Positions 7,253 through 13,124 of a DNA stretch of 14,155 nucleotides are shown here, piece after piece. Position numbers and translations under genes: made by a program. The notes beneath the pieces are model-generated. The model made no database searches. It was given only the letters and a program-made list of their open reading frames with translations, and had not been told where the DNA came from. The number at the start of each line of letters is the position of its first letter. Within the stretch, counting starts at the first letter, position 1. Source of the stretch: Actinomycetota bacterium (lineage in GTDB: Bacteria; Actinomycetota; Thermoleophilia; Gaiellales; Gaiellaceae); NCBI GenBank assembly GCA_005885085.1, contig VAXY01000122.1:1-14155 (forward strand), written 5' to 3'.

Positions 7253-7849
7253 ATGGCCAGGACGTTCGCGCACCTCTCCGACGAGGCGATCGTCGCCCTC
7301 GTCGCCCGCTCGGACGAAGAGGCGCTCGCGGAGCTGTACGACCGTTTCGGCCGGGTCGCGTACGGCCTCGCACTGCGCGTGCTGCGCGACGACAAGCTCG
7401 CCGAGGACGCGGTGCAGGAAGGCTTCCTCACGGCCTGGCGCAACGCCGACCGCTTCATGCCCGAGCGCGCGAAGGCGAGCACATGGATCCTGACGCTCGT
7501 GCACCGGCGCGCGGTCGACCTCGTCCGCCGCGAGGACCGTCGGCGTGCCGAGCCGCTTGCGGAAGGAGTCGAGCCGGCCCCCACCGCGTCCGTCGAAGAC
7601 GATGCGTGGCTGCGCTTCGAACGCGAGCGTGTGCAAGCGGCACTTCGTCAGCTACCGGACCAGCAGCGGGAGGCGCTCGAGCTCGCCTACTACGGCGGCT
7701 TCAGCCAATCAGAGCTTGCGGAGAGGCTCGGCCAACCCGTCGGTACGATCAAGAGCAGGATGTTCACGGGCCTTGCGCGCCTGCGCGAATTGCTGGCAGA
7801 GCCCGGCAACGGAGAAACGGCATGGAAGCCAACGCCCTCCACGACCTGA
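7253..7849 (+). CDS. ECF RNA polymerase sigma factor (SigK-like)
   Basis: An extracytoplasmic-function sigma factor of 198 residues that recruits RNA polymerase to a small regulon. Region 2 reads EEALAELYDRFGRVAYGLAL, then KLAEDAVQEGFLTAWRNADRF and ASTWILTLVHRRAVDLVRR. Region 4 has LRQLPDQQREALELAYYGGF and SQSELAERLGQPVGTIKSRM, the -35-reading helix-turn-helix. I prefer ATG 7253 (MARTFAHLSDEAIV) because the candidate promoter's -10 box ends at 7244, which puts the alternative ATG at 7235 (MSEYRP extension) between the -35 and -10 boxes. Neither ATG has a Shine-Dalgarno. Its 3' end overlaps the anti-sigma gene by 28 nt. The partner is RskA-like, which points to the SigK/ECF19 neighbourhood; the exact ECF group is inferred. 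Probable targets are its own operon and the divergent DUF4331 operon. Confidence 0.92.
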   Translation: MARTFAHLSDEAIVALVARSDEEALAELYDRFGRVAYGLALRVLRDDKLAEDAVQEGFLTAWRNADRFMPERAKASTWILTLVHRRAVDLVRREDRRRAEPLAEGVEPAPTASVEDDAWLRFERERVQAALRQLPDQQREALELAYYGGFSQSELAERLGQPVGTIKSRMFTGLARLRELLAEPGNGETAWKPTPSTT

Positions 7850-8511
7850 CCGCTGCGTACGCGCTCGACGCCCTCGACGTCGATGACGCGCGCGAGTACG
7901 AGGCGCACCTTTCCCACTGCGACCGCTGCCGGGACGAGCTGGCGTCGCTGTCGGAGGCCGCAGGTGCGCTCGCCTACGCGACCGAGGCGCCGATGCCGCC
8001 GCCGGAGCTGCGCGCGCGCATTCTCCAGCAGGCCCGGCGCGAGCGTCCGAACGTCGTGCCGCTCCGCCCTCGCTGGGCCGTGCCCGTCGCCGCCGCTGCC
8101 GCGGTTGCGGCGTGTGCGGCGATCGCGCTGGGCATCTGGGCCGTGTCGCTGTCGAGCAAGCTCGATCGGCGCGACGCCGCGCTCGCGCGCGAGCAGCGAG
8201 TTGCCGCGATCCTCGCGCAGCCGGGCTCGCGCACGATCCCCTTCGCCCGCGGAACGCTGGTCGTGGGGAAAGCCGGCGACGCCGCTCTCGTCGTGCAGCA
8301 CCTCGAGCGAGCTCCGACCGGCCGTACGTACGAGGCTTGGATCAGCGCGGGCGGCCCACCCAGACGCGCCGGGCTCTTCAATGGTGGACAGAACAGCGCC
8401 GTGCCCCTGAAAGGATCCGTTCAATCAGGCGCGAGTGTCCTGGTGACGGTGGAGAAGGCGGGCGGCGTCGATGCGCCGACGCAGAAGCCGATTCTGAGCG
8501 TCCAGAGCTAG
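7822..8511 (+). CDS. RskA-like anti-sigma factor (zinc-binding, one membrane span)
   Basis: A membrane anti-sigma factor of 229 residues that should hold the upstream ECF sigma factor inactive. The N-terminal cytoplasmic zinc-binding anti-sigma domain has H29-x3-C33-x2-C36 (HLSHCDRC), preceded by ALHDLTAAYALDALD, whose H7 is a likely extra ligand. One hydrophobic span follows at about residues 85-109 (WAVPVAAAAAVAACAAIALG). The outer part (TIPFARGTLVVGKAGDAALV, GRTYEAWISAGGPPRRAGLF, ASVLVTVEKAGG) matches the RskA C-terminal domain. The start is ATG 7822 with GGAG 7 nt upstream. The 28-nt overlap with the sigma gene suggests coupled synthesis. Release of sigma by regulated proteolysis is known for RskA and is assumed here; the signal is unknown. 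Confidence 0.93.
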   Translation: MEANALHDLTAAYALDALDVDDAREYEAHLSHCDRCRDELASLSEAAGALAYATEAPMPPPELRARILQQARRERPNVVPLRPRWAVPVAAAAAVAACAAIALGIWAVSLSSKLDRRDAALAREQRVAAILAQPGSRTIPFARGTLVVGKAGDAALVVQHLERAPTGRTYEAWISAGGPPRRAGLFNGGQNSAVPLKGSVQSGASVLVTVEKAGGVDAPTQKPILSVQS

Positions 8512-8521
8512 AATCCGGCGC

Positions 8522-10957
8522 TTGTTCGCCCGCAAACGCAGTCAGCCTGCGCCCGCCTCGAACGTGCGCCGGCGCCGCATCCGCAAGCTCCGCCTCGCCG
8601 CCCTCCTGCTGATCCTCCTGCTGCTGGGCGTGGCGTCGTTCAGCTTCGGGCTGATCACTGCGGTTGCCGGCCAGATTCCGAACTGCGATCCAAGACAGGT
8701 TCCGCACGAGGTCGACGGCCATATCTATGCCAACGACGACCACACGATCCTCGCGACCTTGCGCGGGTCCGAGAGCCGCATCCTGGTCGACACGAACGAG
8801 ATCGCGCCGATCATGCAGCAGGCGATCGTCTCGATCGAGGACAAGCGTTTCTACGAGCATCACGGTGTCGACCTGCGCGGCATCGCCCGCGCTGTCTGGG
8901 CCGACGTCACGAACAAGAAGGTCGTCCAGGGCGGATCGACGATCACGCAGCAGCTCGTGAAGAACTCCTGTGTCACGACGGCGCGCACGATCAGCCGCAA
9001 GCTGAAGGAGGCCGCGCTCGCCTGGCAGCTCGAGCAGCACTGGAGGAAGCTGCGGATTCTCACGGCCTACTTGAACACGATCTACTTCGGGAACGGGGCG
9101 TACGGGATCCAGCGCGCCGCGCAGACGTACTTCGACACTTCCGCGTCGAGGCTGACACTCGCGCAAGCCGCGCTGCTCGCCGGGGTCCCCGCGGATCCGA
9201 GCCGCTACGACCCGGTCACGAATCCGAAGGCCGCGCGGGCGCGCAGGCTGGAGGTCCTGAAGGCAATGCTCGCGCAGGGCGACATCACTCGGCTCGATGT
9301 GCGCCGCGCCGCACGCGAGCCGCTGCCGCGCGCGGAAAACGTTCACCTGCCGGGCATCGAGGGGCCCGCGCCGTACTTCGTCAATTACGTCAAGCAGCAG
9401 CTGATCGAGAAGTACGGGACGCGGCGGGTCTTCGGCGGCGGCCTGAACGTGCAGACGACGATCGACCTGCGTCTCCAGAAGCTCGCGCGTAAGGCGATCC
9501 AGAGCGTGCTGAAAGAGCCGAACGGTCCCTCCGCCGCCCTGGTCGCCGTGCGGCCGAGCACCGGCGAGATCCTCGCGATGTACGGGGGGGACAACTTCCG
9601 CCAGAGCCAGTTCAACCTCGCCGTGCAGGGCGAACGCCAGCCCGGGTCGTCGTTCAAGCCGTTCGTGCTCGCGACGGCCCTCAAGGAGGGCATCTCGCCC
9701 GCGACGACGTTTCCGTCGAAGCCGGTCAACATCTTCATCGGCGACAAGTACTGGCCGGTGCACAACTACGAGAACGACTACATCGGCTCGGGCGACCTGA
9801 CCACCGCGACGATCGTCTCGGACAACAGCATCTTCGCGCAGCTGACACGGCTCGTCGGACCCGCGAACGTCGCGAAGACCGCACACCAGCTTGGCATCAC
9901 GCGACATCTGAACCCGTATTTCGCGATCGGCCTGGGCGCGGACGCCGTCAGCCCACTCGAGATGGCGCGCGCCTTCTCGACGTTCGCAAACAGCGGCCGT
10001 CGCGTGGACGGGAGCGTCTTCGGCAACCGGCCGCGCGCGATCGCCCGGGTCAACAACGCGCACAGCCAGCTGATCGACAACAACCGTCCCGTCGATCGTG
10101 CCGTCCTGACCCCTGACGAAGACGCGCTCCTGACGAGCATCCTCGAAGGTGTGATCCGGTCCGGCACGGGTAAGGGCGCGGCCTTGCCCGACCGTGTCGC
10201 CGCCGGCAAGACGGGGACGACCGAGAACTATGGCGACGCGTGGTTCGTCGGGTACACGCCCCAACTGGCGACGGCGGTCTGGGTCGGCTACCCGAACAAG
10301 CTCCAGCCGATGCTGACCGAGTACCACGGCCAAGCCGTCGCCGGCGGCACGTTCCCCGCGGAGATCTGGCGTGTCTTCACACAGCTGGCGCTCGCCGGCA
10401 CGACCGCCGACTCGTTCCCGAACTATTCGTACGAATACTCGACTTCGAGGCGGGTTGTCTGGCGCGACGGCCGCCTGCAGCTCGACAACGGCTATTGCCG
10501 CGAGACGGCGCTCGTCTCGTACTTCGCCGGCCGAGGGCCGAGCCATACCGCGAACTGCAAGAGGAACGAGGTCGAGATCCCGCGTGTGATCGGGATGACG
10601 CTCGCGGGCGCGAAGCTACGCCTCGCGGGCCAACCGCTGACGCCCAACGTCGTCTACAAGCCCGCACGGCCGAAGCAACGCGTCGATCTCGTCGTCGACC
10701 AGTTCCCACGCCGCGGGCGTGCCTCCTCGTACGACACCGTCACGCTCGTCCTCGCAAAGCCCTTGCACGGCGTCGTGCCGAACGTGATCGGGTTGTCACT
10801 GCGGCAGGCGCGGGCGCGACTGCGGGGACGAGGGCTCGTGATCGGGATCGCGCGGTTCGCCGACGGCGGTGCGGGCCAGGTGCTCGCACAGATCCCGGTT
10901 GCCGGCGTCGCGGCGGCGCCTCGGATGACGGTCAGCCTCATCGTCGGCCACGGCTGA
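8522..10957 (+). CDS. Class A penicillin-binding protein with two PASTA domains
   Basis: A bifunctional peptidoglycan synthase of 811 residues, membrane-anchored with its enzymes outside the cell. An arginine-rich tail and one membrane span (about residues 24-50, LRLAALLLILLLLGVASFSF) come first. The glycosyltransferase domain has SIEDKRFYEHHGVDLRG (catalytic Glu106), QGGSTITQQLVKN and TAYLNTIYFGNGAYGIQRAA. The transpeptidase domain has QPGSSFKP (Ser376-x-x-Lys379), SDN (433-435) and KTG (563-565), so all active-site motifs are present. Two PASTA repeats end the protein (EIPRVIGMTLAGAKLRLAG and GVVPNVIGLSLRQARARLRG). The start is TTG 8522, 10 nt after the anti-sigma stop, with only a weak ribosome site; a GTG near 8564 is a possible alternative. 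Spacing suggests co-transcription with sigma/anti-sigma. Its 3' end overlaps the convergent glycosylase gene by about 20 nt. Confidence 0.94.
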   Translation: MFARKRSQPAPASNVRRRRIRKLRLAALLLILLLLGVASFSFGLITAVAGQIPNCDPRQVPHEVDGHIYANDDHTILATLRGSESRILVDTNEIAPIMQQAIVSIEDKRFYEHHGVDLRGIARAVWADVTNKKVVQGGSTITQQLVKNSCVTTARTISRKLKEAALAWQLEQHWRKLRILTAYLNTIYFGNGAYGIQRAAQTYFDTSASRLTLAQAALLAGVPADPSRYDPVTNPKAARARRLEVLKAMLAQGDITRLDVRRAAREPLPRAENVHLPGIEGPAPYFVNYVKQQLIEKYGTRRVFGGGLNVQTTIDLRLQKLARKAIQSVLKEPNGPSAALVAVRPSTGEILAMYGGDNFRQSQFNLAVQGERQPGSSFKPFVLATALKEGISPATTFPSKPVNIFIGDKYWPVHNYENDYIGSGDLTTATIVSDNSIFAQLTRLVGPANVAKTAHQLGITRHLNPYFAIGLGADAVSPLEMARAFSTFANSGRRVDGSVFGNRPRAIARVNNAHSQLIDNNRPVDRAVLTPDEDALLTSILEGVIRSGTGKGAALPDRVAAGKTGTTENYGDAWFVGYTPQLATAVWVGYPNKLQPMLTEYHGQAVAGGTFPAEIWRVFTQLALAGTTADSFPNYSYEYSTSRRVVWRDGRLQLDNGYCRETALVSYFAGRGPSHTANCKRNEVEIPRVIGMTLAGAKLRLAGQPLTPNVVYKPARPKQRVDLVVDQFPRRGRASSYDTVTLVLAKPLHGVVPNVIGLSLRQARARLRGRGLVIGIARFADGGAGQVLAQIPVAGVAAAPRMTVSLIVGHG

Positions 10958-11469
10958 CGTAGGGCGAGCCGGCCTCGAGGTACCTCCAGCTCAGCTCGAG
11001 CTGTGACGATCTCGGGGGTCTCCGCGCGCGACTCGAGCCGGAACGGCGCACGGTCAAGCGGGAGCCCGTCGTGGTCACGCGTGATCGCGAGTGCCTGGCA
11101 GAGCTTTCCGGGGCCGGAGCAGAGCGCGCGCAGGTCCTCGGCGCCGCGGCGCCGTCGCTGCTCGTCGATGCCCGCCGTCGGCGCGAGGGCTCGGATCAGC
11201 GTGGCCTCGGGCACACTCTCCTCGCCGCAGACGAGGTTGAGGCACCAGTGGATGCCGTAGGAGCGGTACACGTAGGCGTGACCGGGTGGCCCGAACATCG
11301 CCTCGTTCCGCGGCGTGCGACCGCGATAGCCATGGCTGGCGGGGTCCTCCTGGTCGTAGGCCTCGACCTCGACGATGCGGCCACCGACCCCGTCGACCAG
11401 CAGCGTCACGCCGATCAAGTCCGGCGCGACCTCGTGCACGCTCCGGGCGAAGAAGCTACGTCTGAGCAC
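10938..11469 (-). pseudogene. 3-methyladenine DNA glycosylase (AAG/MPG family), frameshifted near 3' end
   Basis: The family excises alkylated purines such as 3-methyladenine from DNA. The start is GTG 11469 ((M)LRRSFFARSVHEVAPDLIG), overlapping the MFS stop by 14 nt. Seen: RIVEVEAYDQEDPASHGYRG, with the ExEAY motif (residues 34-38) that carries the catalytic glutamate; TPRNEAMFGPPGHAYVYRSY; GIHWCLNLVCGE; SGPGKLCQALAI. After ETPEIV the frame changes: the expected C-terminus ELSWRYLEAGSPYVSRGRR is read in the next frame and ends with TGA at 10938. The conserved PRIGI block that should lie between is absent. The span (532 nt) is not a multiple of three, consistent with loss of about 20 nt near 10995-11008. 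Unrepaired, the first frame runs on to 10654 with unrelated residues antisense to the PBP gene. This is a natural mutation or an assembly error. The core is intact, but loss of the PRIGI strand would probably impair folding. Confidence 0.85.
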
Positions 11470-12736
11470 GCGACCGTGCGTCGTAACGGACGAGCGCCGG
11501 AAACGCGAGCCCGAGCAGAGCGCAGCCGGCCACACACGCGACGCCGCCGGTGACGATCGAAAACCGGAGGCTCGTCGCAGACGCCAGTGCCCCGGCCTCG
11601 AGGTTTCCGATCGACGGCGCGGCCGCGACCTGCATGAACTCGATCCCCGAGACGCGCCCGAGCATGGAGCTCGGCGTGATCCGGTAGAGCATCACGGAGC
11701 GCAGGATCGCGCTGATCTGGTCGCCGAAGCCCGCGAGGCCCAGTAGAAGCAGCGCGAGCCAGAACTGCTGTGCGAAGCCGAACGCGGCGATCGCGACGCC
11801 CCACAGCGACGCAGTCGCGACGACGCCGAGCCCTTGGCGGCCGACGTGCCGCAACGGGCCCGAGAGCAAGGACACGAGCAATGCTCCGACCGCCGGCGCC
11901 GTGTACAGGTAGCCGACGAGCGACGCGTCCCCGAAGCGGTGCACGGCGAGGGCCGGGAAGAGCGCGGACGGCATCCCGAAGATCATCGCGTTGGTGTCGA
12001 CGAGGAAGAAGCCCAGAATCACCGGCTGGCTGCGGACGTAACGGAAGCCGGCGGTGATCGAGCGTAGGCTCGGCCGGTCGGCATCCGGACTTGCGATCAG
12101 ACGCGGCAGCAACGCGACGCCGGCGATCGCCGCGACGTAGGTGGCGCTGTCGCCGAGATAGATCCACTTCAGGTCGACGTACTTGATCAGGATCCCCGCG
12201 AACGCCGGGCCGGCGACCGCTCCGAACTGCGATGTGACGCTGTTCAGCGCCGAGGCCGCCATGAAGTTCGGCTCGTCGACCAGTTGCGGCGTCATCGAGC
12301 GCTGCGCGCCCACCCCGATGCTGAACGACGAGGAGATCAGCAGCTGCAGCGCATAGAGGAGCCAGACGTGGGGATGCGACAGCGCGGCGTTCGCGGCGAG
12401 ACCGATGCTGCCGCCGATCATCCCGAGCTGCTGCACGAGCATCAGCCGGCTGCGGTCGACGGCGTCGGCGATCGCGCCGCCGATCACGGTCAGCGTCAGC
12501 AGTGGAACGAGATGCGTGAGCGAGATCAGGCCGACGGCGAGCGTCGAGCCCGTGAGCTGGTACACCTGGTACGCGAGCGCGACCTCGGCGATCTCCGTCC
12601 CGATGAACGAGACGCCTTGGCCGAACCACAATCGCCGGAAGGCGGGCGACTGCCGCAACGGTGTGAGGTCGAGAGCGAAGCGAGAGAGGCGGAAGCCGCG
12701 GCGTTCCGCCGCGGGCACTCCCGGCTCGTCCGTCAA
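11456..12736 (-). CDS. MFS exporter (EntS-like, MFS_3 family)
   Basis: A major facilitator superfamily protein of 426 residues with about 12 hydrophobic segments. The N-terminal part has LRQSPAFRRLWFGQGVSFIG, the standard opening of EntS/MFS_3-type exporters. The loop between the second and third spans carries GGAIADAVDRSRLMLVQQLG, a form of the MFS motif A (GxxxDxxxRR-like). Other conserved-looking blocks are MTPQLVDEPNFMAASALNS and LRSVMLYRITPSSMLGRVSG. The family exports siderophores, drugs or other small molecules; the substrate cannot be told. The start is TTG 12736, which overlaps the stop of the RemA-like gene as TTGA, so translation is probably coupled. A GTG seven codons in is an alternative. 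The glycosylase gene overlaps its 3' end by 14 nt. Confidence 0.9.
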   Translation of the reverse strand: MTDEPGVPAAERRGFRLSRFALDLTPLRQSPAFRRLWFGQGVSFIGTEIAEVALAYQVYQLTGSTLAVGLISLTHLVPLLTLTVIGGAIADAVDRSRLMLVQQLGMIGGSIGLAANAALSHPHVWLLYALQLLISSSFSIGVGAQRSMTPQLVDEPNFMAASALNSVTSQFGAVAGPAFAGILIKYVDLKWIYLGDSATYVAAIAGVALLPRLIASPDADRPSLRSITAGFRYVRSQPVILGFFLVDTNAMIFGMPSALFPALAVHRFGDASLVGYLYTAPAVGALLVSLLSGPLRHVGRQGLGVVATASLWGVAIAAFGFAQQFWLALLLLGLAGFGDQISAILRSVMLYRITPSSMLGRVSGIEFMQVAAAPSIGNLEAGALASATSLRFSIVTGGVACVAGCALLGLAFPALVRYDARSRAQT

Positions 12737-13068
12737 AAGAGCTTCTGGTTCTCGGGCTTCGACGTCGCGGCGAGCAGCCGGCGGGCGCGTCGCCCGAGGT
12801 CGGCGAGATCGACGCGGCCGGCTTCGGCCTGCTCGGCGAGCCGTTCGGCGAGATCGAGCGCCTCGTCGACGATCGGCGAGGCGCCGGCCGAGTCCTGACC
12901 CATGTCGTGCAAGATCGTGCGCTCCGTCCGCGATGCGACGATCGGGTCCGGGACACCCTCGATCCAGACCCGTGTGCGCCGGCCGTGGCCGCGGTCACCC
13001 TCGCCGAGCGGCTCCAGCGCGTAGATCTTGTCTGCGCGTGCGTACTTGCCGAAGCCGAGGAAGATCAT
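12733..13068 (-). CDS. RemA/DUF370-like small protein with helical C-terminal extension
   Basis: A small soluble protein of 111 residues. The first ~55 residues (MIFLGFGKYARADKIYALEP, then GRRTRVWIEGVPDPIVASRT and ERTIL) follow the RemA/DUF370 layout: a GFG start, an A-R-A-D-K-I block like the VxADRI of RemA, the GRRTR strand and a final strand ending in IL. RemA in Bacillus subtilis is a DNA-binding regulator of biofilm genes. The remaining ~55 residues are a charged helical tail (IVDEALDLAERLAEQAEAGR) absent from RemA. The start is ATG 13068 with GGAG 6 nt upstream. Its stop overlaps the MFS start. The RemA relationship is my reading of motif order, not a database match. A DNA-binding role is therefore inference. 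Confidence 0.7.
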   Translation of the reverse strand: MIFLGFGKYARADKIYALEPLGEGDRGHGRRTRVWIEGVPDPIVASRTERTILHDMGQDSAGASPIVDEALDLAERLAEQAEAGRVDLADLGRRARRLLAATSKPENQKLF

Positions 13069-13089
13069 GCGCGTCTCCGCCACAGGCGG

Positions 13090-13119
13090 ATTATGGGGTC
13101 TGACCCCTCCCGGGGTCAG
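13090..13119 (-). promoter_or_regulatory. Possible housekeeping promoter for the RemA-like gene
   Basis: On the minus strand CTGACC (13119-13114), an 18-nt spacer, then CATAAT (13095-13090), compared with TTGACA and TATAAT. The start point would be near 13083, giving a leader of about 15 nt that includes the GGAG site. The -35 box and spacer lie inside the hairpin repeat. The match is partial. Confidence 0.35.
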
Positions 13120-13124
13120 ACCCC
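13095..13124. repeat. REP-like perfect inverted repeat at the aminotransferase 3' end
   Basis: Arms GGGGTCTGACCCC (13095-13107) and GGGGTCAGACCCC (13112-13124) are perfect complements around a TCCC loop. The last codons of the aminotransferase (GGG-GTC-TGA) fall inside one arm. The hairpin could act as a terminator, although there is no T-run, and it resembles mobile extragenic palindromes. Confidence 0.8.

Noticed and set aside
8378..10546. 722-codon open frame on the minus strand
   Set aside because: It lies antisense to the PBP gene, whose catalytic motifs are all present. The translation is arginine-, aspartate- and valine-rich with no recognisable domain, typical of a high-GC shadow frame.
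10654..10937. C-terminal continuation of the glycosylase frame
   Set aside because: It is antisense PBP sequence read only because of the frameshift. The family C-terminus is found in the next frame, ending at 10938.
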